Positions 48,027 to 61,830 of a DNA stretch of 64,000 nucleotides are shown one piece after another. How positions within the stretch are numbered: position 1 is the stretch's first letter; each line of letters opens with the position of its first letter. The stretch is from positions 1,488,001-1,552,000 of the forward strand of contig JARWIR010000094.1 of NCBI GenBank assembly GCA_029959085.1, read 5' to 3'. Source of the DNA: Nemophila menziesii (lineage: Eukaryota > Streptophyta > Magnoliopsida > Boraginales > Hydrophyllaceae). A model generated the notes under the pieces. That model was not told the DNA's origin. It searched no databases and saw only the letters and a program-made list of their open reading frames with translations. A program made the translations under genes and the position numbers.

Positions 48027-48882
48027 GAAAATTATGAAGAAGGTATTAAGCTTAAATATTTTGTCCTCCACGGAATAAGACTGAAAAGATATTGGTGAAT
48101 CCTCTTAAAGAATATTGAAAAGGTATTTAATATTTGGAAAGATTGTTTGATAGGACAATTTTTAGTAAGTCTCCTGATTTCTACATGGAAAAGAGCATGA
48201 CTCGTATTCCCTAGAAATATATTGGAACACATATTATCAAATATAATATAAATATGAAATTGTTCCACTTTTAAAGTGAAGAAACTTATAACAAGATACT
48301 TGAGCAGGTGTGGAATGTTGGAAGCAAAATAATGTTGTTAAGAAAGAGGGGTCATGGTATGATGCTTGAAAAGATAGATACTAAGAGGTTCCATACTAAA
48401 GAAGATTTTACTACAATTGTAGATAAAGGATGTAGTTTTATATGTGGGTAGTGCAATTCGTGTTGTTGATCAAATGGACGCAGTTATTGTTACTAGACTA
48501 AGATTGACCTAGTATAGATTGTGTATTAAAAATTAGATCTCTAAAAACTTAATGCGTAAAATTTATGGTTATATTAATGAAGAAACGTGTCATGATGTTG
48601 AAGTGATTTATGTGTGGTATTGCCTACTACGTGTAGGTTTGTAAGGAAGCAATAATAACATTGCGGATTGCACTAAGAAAAAGAAAAACATGGAGGTAAA
48701 TGTTTAAGCACCATGATAAACGATAGTTTCTACATTAAATGTAAGGGAGGTCAATAGGGTCTTCAAGCAACATGAAGTTTCTAAATTCATTAAATAAATT
48801 AAACTAGATGTTGTGCGTCTCCTAGAAACTAAAATGGCAAAATCTAAATATGATGAATTTTATAAACATTTCATTGGTTGGG
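48027..48882 (+). pseudogene. Old LINE relic across the C'/D junction
   Basis: Same decayed DUF4283, knuckle and endonuclease-start series as 10777-11625. In this copy the endonuclease reading continues past the stop near its end (HFIGWE…, TGG in place of TGA). A coding-like but unrecognised stretch precedes it (47819-48037). Confidence 0.68.
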
Positions 48883-50577
48883 AATAATGAAATTATTAAT
48901 TCTTGCATTTCAAAATTGACACTAAGGAAAAAAACATTTGGAACACTTGTTTAAGCATTGGGTGAACTGTTATTGAACACTAAGTGGTACATCAAACATC
49001 GAGCACATTATTATACCATTGAAAAAAATATTTAGCACAAGATTTTAAAAGTTAACACTGAAAAATAACGAAACATATCATTTTTATTAATACACTACCC
49101 AATATACACGGAGAGCTTTGACTTTTACACACAGTTTAAAAATATTATAATAAAAAAAGCTTTCTATATTATTGATAAGACTGAAATAGTTACCGGGTCC
49201 CTCATTAGAGGCCAACCTAGTTCCTGTACCAAACATTTCTTGAAATCACGAATGTTCAGTACTATTCCTTCGATCAAGCTCCTCGAGCGTAAAATATGGA
49301 TCTGTTATATAAACATTCGAGATCCATTTCATCTTCCTCTTCCATTTTATCTTCAGCTGGACATCTTTTAACCGAGGGACTTTGACAGCAATCAAGAGAA
49401 AGGAAAAGGGTAAAATGCAATTTTTGTTATGAGAGTGTGATCAAGTAGCCAAGGTAAAATATAACATAGTTCATCTTTGTTTAAAAAGCTTCAGATTTGA
49501 CACAATTAACAGAAAAACAATGATCTTTGATGTAATCTTTAAGTAAATAAATGAAAATTTAAAAGGAAGAATCCTAGAACATTTTTTCTTCTGATTCAAT
49601 GTACTTTGACAAGTATAGGATCAATGGTTTTAATAAAAAGAAAAGGTTATTATGTGTTATATATGGACCTATAATGTATTCAGGTTTTAACCAGTAAGGG
49701 TTAAAAGTCTGAAAGTTAAATTAGGTTAACATAAATATTGAAATACAATAGCTAAATTGTATAAATAAGTAACTCAATGCATGCTAAAAATCAACAATAA
49801 ATTTATATTCCAAATAAGGCTTATAGATTTCTACTATGAAGACCTAGAGTATTTTATTCCCTCACTGTTTTTTTCCAAATACATTTTTTTTCCGACAAAT
49901 TCACATTGAATAACATTCTCAGCTTTGACTTATTTTTACCAAGTTAAAATAGAGAAAATTATCCCAGAAAAGAAAGTTTCCAATAAGAGGGTTCTATTCC
50001 AAGAGTAAGCTTGTAAAAAATTAGGCATAAAAAACAGCACTTTAAGAATCATGAGGATAACTGTTCAATCAATGAAAAATCAACCACAAACATCAGTGGG
50101 TCTAGCAACAAATAAAGAAGTCTCATGTAACAAGATTGATTTTTCTACAGTTACAAGATTAACCATTAATTCGATGTTCTTTGTTTAGGTTTTCGTAAAA
50201 GTTATTTGGAAACTGTTAGGTAAATTAAAAATTAAAGGTAGAGCATGATATATTATAAAGTTAGGTTTGGGTTTGATAATTTTTTAGAATCTTGATTGTA
50301 ATGTTATAGAATTTAGTGTTTGTATCATCGATTAAGTTTAAGTGGTGCATGTTTAAGCTAACATGCATTTATATCCTACAAGTTGTTTTGTAATGAAATT
50401 ATTTTATCTTTAGATAAAAAATGTCTAAATCTCTTTAAAATATTACTTATTTTCTAATAAGATTACCTAGTTAGTTGAGAAAATTTTGTTAGAAAGCAAA
50501 AGGTGAGTGGGACATAGCCCCGAATAGGGCTGCACATTAAAACCACAAAACCTCACTAAATCGACCCAACACATATT

Positions 50578-50757
50578 TTGTAGTGGGCCTAATTTTTTTT
50601 ATGGTTTTGGTTTTTGGCCCATATTTTTTTATATAACCCTAGCTATAAAACAGTGGGACTTATCTCCTCGTCCTTTGTAGTTTCACGCTAAACTTTCTCT
50701 CTGCCCTACAAATTTATCTCCATCCTTCAATGTGTTCTCTTGAGAAACCCTAAAGAA
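50578..50757 (+). promoter_or_regulatory. Housekeeping-type promoter and full leader (copy D)
   Basis: TGGGCC, GGCCCA, TATATAACCCTAGC, CTATAAAAC and AAACCCTAA are all intact. The leader retains TTTGTAGTTTCACGC…TCTCTCTGCCC, lost in A and B. Together with E it is the best preserved promoter in the window. Confidence 0.58.
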
Positions 50758-52087
50758 AATTATTTAATCTAATCAAATTTGTGTCATATCTATCTCGTTA
50801 TCCCTCTAAATCTAAATCTGCTACCTTGATACTTTCCTCTGCCGATTTGCACTGTTCTTATGGTAGTTCTGATGATTTTTATCAACATTTCCAGCAAGGT
50901 GTTTTCTCTTTTTTATTAATTTATGTTCTAGATTATTTATTTTAGTTTCATTTATTTAGATCTATTAATTTTTTGTTGTATAATTTTTATTAATTTAGGG
51001 TTTCAATATTTTTATTTTTGTATAAATCCATCAGTCAAACAGCGTGGTACAGTTCATTTTGGGTAATATTCTTGTTTCTAAACTCATAATTAATTGAGTT
51101 TTTGTTATTTGTATATTTATGTATTATAATGCTTGTCTGTTGTGATGTTTCTTTTTCTTTCTTTATTGTTTATGGATAAATGCATGTCTTTATTGGTTGA
51201 AATAAAAAACTGCTTGTATTGAATTAGTACAAAATTTAAAAAATAATTTTGGTTAAAATATTCATGTAGAAACATTAGATGAGGTTGTTGGTACTTACCT
51301 CTGTATCATCAAGAGTTATTTATTGTTGTTTAGGTTAATTACTTGCTTTGAATACTTAGATCCTTATAGTATCTTTTATTTAATATGTTGTTACATTTGT
51401 TTAATTATTATACAAAATAATTTTTAAGCAAAAAGTTAACAGATGAAGGATTATGGTAATTGTACTTTTACCTTTAATCATTATTCATTTGATTATTTAG
51501 TAATAGCGTTATATTTTAGATTATAAAGAAGTCTAAAGATGTAAGAAATGGCAAAGATATGTATGAGCCATAAAATTATGAAATTTTAGTTCCTTCATAA
51601 CTCAGTGGTTTAGAAGAATGAAAGCGTAGACTAGAATTGAATATTTGGAATATTATTAGATTTAAAATTAAATTTTCTACAGAAATTTGCACCATTGGTC
51701 TATGTGTTATGCAAATTAATAAAATATACCCGTCGTTTAAAATGTATGTGTTATGTAAATTAATCAAATATATCGTCTTTCAAAATGTAGCAATTATATA
51801 GAGGTATTTTTGCAACGATAATACAACTCTTTGAAATATATGGTTTTTTATTCTTGGATAATAACATATTTTTATTAAAAATTAGCTAAGGTAACCTTGT
51901 ACTACTTTAAAGCTTCCAATTTTTAATACTTAGTTGATTTTTCATTACAATTTGCGAGTCTTTATTATTATCTAACTTGAAGTTTATCTTGACTTATAAT
52001 GTCATTAATTAAAGAAATAGTTAATATCACAATCTATAATTCAATTTTCGTTTAATATAGGTACCTTGAGTGTAATATTTACTAAAA

Positions 52088-52709
52088 TAAACTTCAAGTC
52101 AGCAAAGGCTGTCTCGAATGTATATTCTGAAGGCAACTCCATTAATAAATCTGTATGTGGGGTAAGATCCATATATTCTGTCATAGCAAATTATGAACAC
52201 ACTGAGTATTAGTATAATGCACACATTTGTTAAATAAATAATAATGACTTAGAATGTATATAAATGTACAAACTTCGAATGTAATAGATTCTTTAAATCC
52301 ATCCTGTTACAAACCAAAATACAGAATAAGAATTTAGACCTTTTTCATAATGTAAACTACTAAAGGACAATAGTTTTAATGAAAAAGACATTGTCAAACC
52401 TTGAGCAAGTGCCTATTACACTTCTGCTTGAATATTCTGAGATCATTTTTTTCCAAATCTCTGTGTTATGTAAAATCCTCAACAAAATGTAAATCATTGC
52501 TGCTCCAATTCACTAGTCTTTGGGTTTTTAGAATCTAAATCTTTCATATATTCTTGTTTTACCACATCAACAAACTCATTCAATGGAATTTCATTGCGAG
52601 TTTTATTTACTTTTACTTCCACACTCTTACCATTCGGCAAAAGTACACGGAAATTGAAAATCTTTTCTAATTCATAACATGATATCTTCTTGACATTAGG
52701 CACAAGTGC
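52088..52709 (-). pseudogene. GMI1-like fragment, left arm (copy D)
   Basis: Exon a on the minus strand is identical in sense to copy A (IFNFRVLLPNGKSVEV, KVNKTRNEIPLNEF), with exon c at the outer end. Confidence 0.78.
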
Positions 52710-52768
52710 GGGTATTTTCCTAAATCCTTGAGAAGAAGAATACCCGCACTTGAGGATAAGAAAGACCT

Positions 52769-53385
52769 GCACTTGTGCCTAATATCAAGAAGATATCATG
52801 TTACGACTTAGAAAAGATCTTCAATTTTCGTGTACTTTTGCCTAATGGTAAGAGTGTGGAGGTAAAAATAAATGAAACTCGCAATGAAATTCTATTGAAT
52901 GAGTTTGTTGATGTGGTAAAACAAGATTATACGAGAGATCAGAGTCTAAAAAAATCCAAAGACCGGTGAACTGGAGCAGCGATGATTTACATTTTGTTGA
53001 GGATTTACATAACATAGAGATTCAAAACAAAATGGATCTCAGGATCTTTAAGCAGAAGTGTAATAAGCTTTTGCCCAACGTTTTACAATGTTTTTGTCAT
53101 TAAAATTAATGTCCTTTAGTAGTTTACATTATGAAAAAATTCTAAGTTCTTGTTCTATGTTTTGGTTGGTAACAGGATGGATTGAAGGAATCTAGTACAT
53201 TCGAGGTTTGTATATTTACATACATTCTAATTTTTTTTAACAAATTAGTGCATTATACTAATATTAATACTCAGTGTGTTCTTAATTTGTTATGACAGAA
53301 TATGCTGGATCTTACCCCACATACAGATTTATTAATGGAGCTGCCTTCAAAATATACATTTGAGACAACCCTTGCTGACATGATA
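52769..53385 (+). pseudogene. GMI1-like fragment, right arm (copy D)
   Basis: Exon a (52775 on) reads KISCYDLEKIFNFRVLLPNG and NEFVDVVKQDYTRD, then is frameshifted near 52940. Exon b follows AACAG. Exon c (53299-53385) reads NMLDLTPHTDLLMELPSKYT and ends at GTAAGT. Confidence 0.8.
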
Positions 53386-53616
53386 GTAAGTTTATATAAT
53401 TCATTTAACAAATCCAATTTAGTGATTTGGAAGAGGCCAAAGGCTCCAACCCCATTTGTGGAGTTGGTGTTTTCACTTCAAATCTTTGTAATAGGATAAG
53501 ACAATTCCCAAAATTGTAAATATGTTTTCCACCATGGTAAAGAAAGATAATAAATTAATACAAGAAAAATCAATATAGAGCTAAAACATTTTTTTTAAAC
53601 TTTTTGTATGCATTAC

Positions 53617-53678
53617 CTTGTGGAGATTTCAAGGCTTGGATTTTTCATTGTTAGCTCAAAACTAGATATGAGTTCAAC
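53617..53678 (-). other. Exon-like segment on minus strand (copy D)
   Basis: Undeleted version of 5270-5331; flanking acceptor and donor intact. Confidence 0.33.
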
Positions 53679-54474
53679 CTGCAATATATAGAAGTAATTT
53701 AAGATTAATTATGTTGATTATATAATCACGACAGACTCTTTAAATAGGCTTAAATGCATAACATGGTCATTTTCATACTTGTATGAAGATTTATGCTCTC
53801 ATACCACATAATTTTATATAAAAAATTAATTGAATTATACCACAGAACAAAACTAAACATTTATAATTGAGAATACTTATGTCTAAAAAAATTGCTTAAT
53901 GTCTTTATGATAGAAATATTTATTATGATGAATATATTTTAGAAAAATGATAAAAATTATATAATATAATTTTATTATAGTAATTATTTATTAAACATAT
54001 ATTTTTTTATGAAATCAACTCATTTAGGAAAAAAATCAATGAACGTAAAGGTTAGTAATATAATTCTGCAAACAAAATGAACTTGGAAATAAAAGGAAAA
54101 TAACGGGACACCTAAATCTCACTTTACAAATAAAAGGAACCTAACTATTTTTCTGGTATAAAAATGTGGATATTCAGGCTTTATTCATCATTAATTCACT
54201 CGAAACGGTAAAAATAAGTAGTTCAGCAATAATGAATCAAAACTAGTCTATAGTAGATCAATAACATGTTACGCACAACCCATATAAAAATTTGGTTATA
54301 TAAATGATCTAAGTTAATTTTAGAAGGATTGAAGATTAAAACATGCTTATTGTTAAAAGACGGAGAGCTAGAAGACTCAAGATTATACATACCCGTTGAT
54401 CTTTAAAAATTTTGTAGAATGCTTTTAGAGAAAATTGGTTTCCAAAAAATATAGGATGTAGGGTGAATAAGGTT

Positions 54475-54512
54475 AGGGTGGAAGAGGGAGAGGGGAGACA
54501 GGAGTATATAAG
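54475..54512 (-). promoter_or_regulatory. Promoter-like TATA plus pyrimidine patch, minus strand (copy D)
   Basis: TATATAA at 54505-54511; CT-rich patch with one substitution relative to the other copies. Confidence 0.33.
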
Positions 54513-54917
54513 AAGAGGAGTAAATAGTGTTGTATGTGTTATTTTAGAGCAACATTGTCATTACATGGTTTTTTTTTGCTATCTTTATCTTTTTAGCATA
54601 CTATATTTTAAATATTTATTAATATAGCCACGAAAAGATTGAATTTATTTTCTAAGACCTCATTTTTCTTGAAATTTTTTTTAAATTTTAATGTCGAATG
54701 AGACAAATTGAATACGTATAGATCCGACGTTTAATATAATTAAATAAGTATATATATTATATATAAAAGAAACTTATGCCTCTTCCGGTTCAATAGTATT
54801 TATGAGTTTGTCCAAAAAAGAATATTTAAAATTTGAATTCATTTGAAATAGTAAATTATTAAAAAATCATTTAGTATTCTTAGAAATTGAGGTTATACCT
54901 TATTAAATGACATTATG

Positions 54918-55145
54918 TGCCCATTTAGAAGTGTTTTTCTAGAAAAACACTTCAAAATATATTTAAAACTTTTAAAGTGTTTTAAATCCGAAAAAAAAAA
55001 TTATGAGAAACACTAAATATGTGCTTCTTAAAAAAACATTTAAAGTGATTTTAGATGTCAAACTTATATTTAATAATTTTTTAAAATTTTAATTTTTATT
55101 CAAAAAGCGCTTTTTTCTTTTAGAATAAGCACTTCCAAGCAGGTC
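54918..55145. mobile_element. MITE-like element (copy D)
   Basis: Left end GCCCATTTAGAAGTG; the interior hairpin near 54990 is partly replaced by an A-run. Confidence 0.52.
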
Positions 55146-56169
55146 TTATATCGTATTAAATATTTTAAAAATAATAATATATTATTTATAAACTAAATCT
55201 TCCCATTTCCAAAAGGGTGGGCGCGGTAAGAGTATTAAAGAAAAGTCTCAAACAATAGTTTATTACATAAAATTGAGAATTTTATCTTTGATATATGTTT
55301 AGAGTAAAAAGTAGTCTACAAAAATTTAAAGCCCAACATATTTATTATTGAAAATGTTATACTTGTTAGATTTGTATTAACCATAATGTTTATCTTAATT
55401 TCGAATCATTAGAAAGATGGATTATTTTGAGTCATTCTTATGGACCTTCCCCATGTGTTTCTGAATCTTCACTTGGGCAGTCGACGTTTAAAAAGAAATT
55501 ATTTATAAAAATTATTTTATATGTATGAATATTTTTCATTTGTATAATTAAATATATATTGACTTATATTGTCATTAATTAAAAAAATAGTTAATATCAA
55601 GACATATAATTAATTTTTTGTTTAATATAGGGACCTTGAGTGTAATATTTCATAATGTAAAGACATATAGTGAATTTAAGTCCAAAAACCGTTTTGGGGC
55701 CAATGTCTCAACCCACTTTTCCATATTTCAGTAGAGTATTGGATTACCGACCAAAAAATAGAACATGAAATATGATAAAACTTAAAATTTGACTTTCTTG
55801 ATTTAGAAAATATAAGAAAATTATGTTAATTTGTCCCATAATCTTTGTGAAAATTAGATCCTATAATACCTTTATATAATGTTACAGAGTATTGTGTTTT
55901 CCTATTTAATCATTAATCTTATTTGACTAAATCAATTTTTCGTAATTATAATGTGTATTATGGTGTTTAATAAAATATAATTGAAGTGGACGATTAGGAA
56001 GATAAATAATCAGGGTAACTATAGATTATTTTATATTTATACTTGTAAAATTATAATAACTTTATTATATATGCAAAATCGGCATAATTCCTAACTAATG
56101 GTGTACAATTTGTTAGTGAAAAATATTGTTATGACATCAAACAAAAATTCCCATATGCAAAGAAATTGT

Positions 56170-56820
56170 AAGGGCGGATCCCTTCAAGTCCCAAGGGGCT
56201 TAAGCCCCCTGTCCCCCTTGAACCCGTAAATTTAAAAATACGTCAATGCAATTTTGTCCCGAAAAATAATTTAAACCCCTCTGAGAACGCATAAGTTATT
56301 ATGTCTTAATAGTATAGAAACTTTGCATTTTAGCATTAAAATTGAGGTTAGGTGTTCAAATCTTAGCATTGCTTTATCTTTTTTATAAATAAAGATTTAT
56401 GTTATAAATTTGTCAATTTTTATAAAACCTATCTTGATTTTGATGATAGTATTACATAGTAATTTATTATTTATATTACTCAAATAAAATTAGTGTTTAA
56501 TTTTTACAAATGATTAATTTCTCATCTTTATAAATTAAAATATAACAAATGGTATATTAATAATTTAATATAATGCTACTAATACCATATACATCAAGTG
56601 TATATAATGGTGCTGGTTTACATATTTTTGGGGTAACTAAGAACGGATAAACTCATCAATTAAAGAAAAGAAAAACGTCAAGACGTTGGATTCTCATAGT
56701 TGCATTGCTAGTTATATGTTTATGTGTCATATTTTTACCTTAAAAAATCTCTAGAAGCATTGACTCCTGACTCCCGTATATTTTAAGCCCCCTCTCAATT
56801 TAGTTTATGGATCCGCATCT
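56170..56820. mobile_element. Non-autonomous hAT/Tip100-like element (copy D)
   Basis: Left terminus intact; right terminus has one change (GGATCCGCATCT). Confidence 0.5.
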
Positions 56821-56829
56821 GATCCCCAG

Positions 56830-57144
56830 ATACAACTCTTAACATGCATATGGATAAATGTCATCCTAGTAAATTTTCTGGGAAAACACAAATAGTGGCA
56901 CGTAAGCTACAGACTAAGCAACCAAACCCGGCCTTGTACATTAGAGGAGCTAGATACAATGAGGGGAACAACTTTTCCATCAAGCTCGGGAACAACTTTT
57001 CCATCACGCTCAGGTATACCTGCAGGTCAACAGATTGATCCCCAAGGTGACATCGATAGGAAATGGAAGAGACATGTGGCGGAAGAACCCGAAAGTAGCA
57101 ATTCTCATTAAGGAAGGAAACTACCAACTGGACATAGACACCAG
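56830..57144 (+). pseudogene. Exon-like ORF of unknown origin (copy D)
   Basis: As at 8480-8775 with the full 3' part, but CTCGTAAAG has become CTCATTAAG, adding a stop. No family recognised. Confidence 0.38.
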
Positions 57145-57289
57145 GTATAATATTTTTCTTCTTTATTGATGAATAGATGTCATGATCCTCGTCAAGTATT
57201 CATAACTTCCAGTTGGTCCATGGTTATTTAAGTTTATCTTCGTAATTTTTGATTTGTATTATCGGTTTGTATTTTGTTGTTTATATGAT

Positions 57290-57641
57290 ATAATATAGGT
57301 TACTTTTAAAATTTTATGGACTTATAGTGAGATTAATTTAAAAAATAGGAAATATATTATTTAATTTTTGCATAATGCAATTTTTTATTCGGTTTCAATT
57401 GGTCTATTTTTTTAGCATATCTTATTAAGCTTTTAGTTATAGTATTTGTATGAATATTATGTTATATATTTGATAAATATAGTGTATATGTATAACATAG
57501 GTACTAATAGTGTGATTATATAAAAAACAAATTATGGCAATTTTTGCAAAATATAGGGACCTATAGTGCAATTAAATTAAAATAAAATATACCATTACCC
57601 CAATCCCTTAGCCCCCTATAGAAGTATCTTGATCCACCCCT
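57290..57641. mobile_element. Transposon right end with subterminal repeats (copy D)
   Basis: As at 8920-9271; here TATAGGGACCTATAGTGCAA near 57553 is perfect. Confidence 0.38.
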
Positions 57642-59101
57642 TATTAATATTATATGAATTATTTGAATTATTTAAACAGAAAAATAATGAAAAGAATAAC
57701 AAGTCTTATTATGTGCCACAATTTTTAACACTATTATGGATTTATCAGAGATGAATTAATCATTAGTTAAGGATGAAATTTCAAGGAGAATAACACATGT
57801 TTTATCTCTTGATAAGACATAATGATTTTTATTAATGGACCTATCAAAAAAAATGTGACACTTAAATTTTTCTAATCCAGTTTGATTCTGGTTGGGTAAG
57901 TTGATATAAGGTTACTCAAACTTGGTCAGCTTTTGATATTTTATTAAAAATTAATAATTTAAAAAGAAAAACTCAACGATCGTTATAAAAATAAAAAGAT
58001 TAAAAACTCAAAATGTAAAATACAATTACAATTTTGCATTTTAAAAATTAATCGAAATATATTACAATCTTAAGTAATTTATAAAATTTACAAAACATAC
58101 AATCTTCAAATGTTGATCTTTAAATATAATCGACAAGTTAAAAAAAGTATTTTTTTAATCATTCTTTTTAATTTCATTTTTCTCTTTTCTAACACAATAA
58201 TCATCTCATCCATTGTTCTCATTGTCTTTGTTTTTCCACATCGATTCGTCGTTATTTTCTTTCTTTTTTTGATCACTTACCTTTTTAGGATTTTTTTAAT
58301 TTAATAATCAGATTCTTCGTTAGCACATTAATAAAGGGTTCAAATCTTGTCAACTACTAGTACCCACTCTCTCATTCATTAGTTACTTTACTCATTCTCT
58401 CTCTCTCTTGAAAAGTGTTGAGACTTTTCATAATCCAATGTAATAAATTTTAGAAGTTCATATTAACTACTCATTTTCTATTTTTTTATCTGTATTGTAC
58501 ATTCGTTGTATAATTTTAAGGTTTTTTCTATTTATTATATTTCATTTATTTTCTAATCGTGCCTTGGTTCGTTCTCGGCTTGCTTGTGAAAACTCCTCTT
58601 AAAGGAAAGAAAGGGAGTATTGTAACTCAATTAGAAAAAGTGGATGAGTATGTAATTAGAAGTTAAACTTCAATATCTCATGTGATTAAGAGTTTCATAT
58701 GTTGTGTGAAAGGAAAATGGGCTCCAAAACTTTTGGGTTTGTCTCAAGTGAGGAAGATATGTATCTGAGTGCAATATTCTTGTCATGTGTGATATTTTGG
58801 ATAATTCAAGGAATAAGGTGAGTGAACTAAATTTCTGTGATGTGGTTTTTGAAAATTTGTAGATAGTTATTCTAATGCTTTTTCCTGATTTTCATGTTGG
58901 TATTTCTCATGCTTCCCATGATTTATCCTAATATTAAGGAGATCAAGGATAGTAACTTCAGTTTTGGGACATTGGAGGCTAGTTATGGCTTACCTTTACT
59001 AATTAAAAGTGTTTTCGAGATGGGGTTTAATACTTTGTCTAGACTTTTGAGATGGAGAGTTATTCTATGAAAGGGAAGTTTAATGGAAAAATTTGTTTTC
59101 A

Positions 59102-59957
59102 GAAAATTATGAAGAAGGTATTAAGCTTAAATATTCTGTCCTCCTCTGATTAAGACTAAAAAGATATTGGTGAATCCTCTTAAAGAATATTGAAAAGGTA
59201 TTTAATATTTGGATAGATAGTTTGATAGGACAATTTTTAGTAAGTCTCCTGATTTCTACATGGAAAAGAGCATGACTCGTATTCCCTAGAAATGTATTGG
59301 AACACATATTATCAAATATAATATAAATATGAAATTGTTCCACTTTTAAAGTGAAGAAACTTATAACAAGATACTTGAGCAGGTGTGGAATGTTGGAAGC
59401 AAAATAATGTTGTTAAGAAAGAGGGGTCATGGTATGATGCTTGAAAAGATAGATACTAAGAGGTTCCATACTAAAGAAGATTTCACTACAATTGTAGATA
59501 AAGGATGTAGTTTTATATGTGGGTAGTGCAATTCGCGTTGTTGATCAAATGGACGCAGTTATTGTTACTAGACTAAGATTGACCTAGTATAGATTGTGTA
59601 TTAAAAATTAGATCTCTAAAAACTTAATGCGTAAAATGTATGTCTATATTAATGAAGAAACGTGTCATGATATTGAAGTGATTTATGTGTGGTATTGCCT
59701 ACTAAGTGTAGGTTTGTAAGGAAGCCATAATAACATTGCGGATTGCACTAAGAAAAAGAAAAACATGGAGGTAAATGTTTAAGCACCATGATAAACGATA
59801 GTTTCTACATTAAATGTAAGGGAGGTCAATAGGGCCTTCAAGCAACATGAAGTTTCTAAATTCATTAAATAAATTAAACTAGATGTTGTGCGTCTCCTAG
59901 AAACTAAAATGGCAAAATCTAAATATGATGAATTTTATAAACATTTCATTGGTTGAG
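59102..59957 (+). pseudogene. Old LINE relic across the D/E junction
   Basis: Same series as 10777-11625, with the stop near the end of the endonuclease piece retained. Confidence 0.68.
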
Positions 59958-61650
59958 AATAATGAAATTATTAATTCTTGCATTTCAAAATTGACACTAA
60001 GAAAAAAAACATTTCGAACACTTATTTAAGCATTGGGTGAACTGTTATTGAACACTAAGTGGTACATCAAACATCGAGCACATTATTATACCATTGAAAA
60101 AAATATTTAGCAGAAGATTTCAAAAGTTAACACTGAAAAATAACGAAACATATCATTTTTATTAATACACTAACCAATATACACTGAGAGCTTTGACTTT
60201 GACACACAGGTTAAAAATATTATAATAAAAAAAGCTTTCTATATTATTGATAAGACTGAAATAGTTACCGGGTCCCTCATTAGAGGCCAACCTAGTTCCT
60301 GTACCAAACATTTCTTGAAATCACGAATGTTCAGTACTATTCCTTCGATCAAGCTCCTCGAGCGTAAAATATGGATCTGTTATATAAACATTCGAGATCC
60401 ATTTCACCTTCCTCTTCCATTTTATCTTCAGCTAGACATCTTTTAACAGAGGGACTTTGACAGCAATCAAGAAAAAGGAAAAGGGTAAAATGCAATTATT
60501 GTTATGAGAGTGTGATCAAGTAGCCAAGGTAAAATATAACATAGTTCATCTTTGTTTAAAAAGCTTCAGATTTGACACAATTAACAGAAAAACTATGATC
60601 TTTGATGTAATCTTTAAGTAAATAAATAAAAATTTAAAAGGAAGAATCCTAGAACATTTTTTCTTCTGATTCAATGTACTTTGACAAGTATAGGATCAAT
60701 GGTTTTAATAAAAAGAAAAGGTTATTATGTGTTATATATGGACCTATAATGTATTCAGGTTTTAACCAGTAAGGGTTAAAAATCTGAAAGTTAAATTAGG
60801 TTAACATAAATATTGAAATACAATAGCTAAATTGTATAAATAAGTAACTCAATGCATGCTAAAAATCAACAATAAATTTATATTCCAAATAAGGCTTATA
60901 GATTTCTACTATGAAGACTTAGAGTATTTTATTCCCTCTGTTTTTTTCCAAATACATTTTTTTTCCGACAAATTCACATTGAATAACATTCTCAGCTTTG
61001 ACTTATTTTTACCAAGTTAAAATAGAGAAAATTATCCCAGAAAAGAAAGTTTCCAATAAGAGGGTTCTATTCCAAGAGTAAGCTTGTAAAAAATTAGGCA
61101 TAAAAAACAGCACTTTAAGAATCATGAGGATAACTGTTCAATCAATGAAAAATCAACCACAAACATCAGTGGGTCTAGCAACAAATAAAGAAGTCTCATG
61201 TAACAAGATTGATTTTTCTACAGTTACAAGATTAACCATTAATTCGATGTTCTTTGTTTAGGTTTTCGTAAAAGTTATTTGGAAACTGTTAGGTAAATTA
61301 AAAATTAAAGGTAGAGCATGATATATTATAAAGTTAGGTTTGGGTTTGATAATTTTTTAGAATCTTGATTGTAATGTTATAGAATTTAGTGTTTGTATCA
61401 TCGACTAAGTTTAAGTGGTGCATGTTTAAGCTAACATGCATTTATATCCTACAAGTTGTTTTGTAATGAAATTATTTTATCTTTAGATAAAAAATGTCTA
61501 AATCTCTTTAAAATATTACTTATTTTCTAATAAGATTACCTAGTTAGTTGAGAAAATTTTGTTAGAAAGCAAAAGGTGAGTGGGACATAGCCCCGAATAG
61601 GGCTGCACATTAAAACCACAAAACCTCACTAAATCGACCCAACACATATT

Positions 61651-61830
61651 TTGTAGTGGGCCTAATTTTTTTTATGGTTTTGGTTTTTGGCCCATATTTT
61701 TTTATATAACCCTAGCTATAAAACAGTGGGACTTATCTCCTCGTCCTTTGTAGTTTCACGCTAAACTTTCTCTCTGCCCTACAAATTTATCTCCATCCTT
61801 CAATGTGTTCTCTTGAGAAACCCTAAAGAA
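61651..61830 (+). promoter_or_regulatory. Housekeeping-type promoter and full leader (copy E)
   Basis: All motifs as in D are intact, including AAACCCTAA at about 61818-61826. Confidence 0.57.

Larger units (their letters stand above)
40925..48277 (+). repeat. Tandem unit copy C', 5'-truncated
   Basis: After about 55 bp resembling phase 8600-8665, the unit resumes at the outer end of the GMI1-like left arm (phase about 3750) and is colinear to 48277. About 3.7 kb (old LINE relic, promoter) are missing. It shares the exon-like deletion with B and shares with D a loss of about 25 bp near 47620 (TTTGTGGTTGACAAGG…). Confidence 0.95.
48278..59352 (+). repeat. Tandem unit copy D (about 11.08 kb)
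   Basis: A complete unit. It shares the full leader segment with C and E, the GMI1-like right-arm spelling with A, and the loss of about 25 bp near 58690 with C'. Confidence 0.97.
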
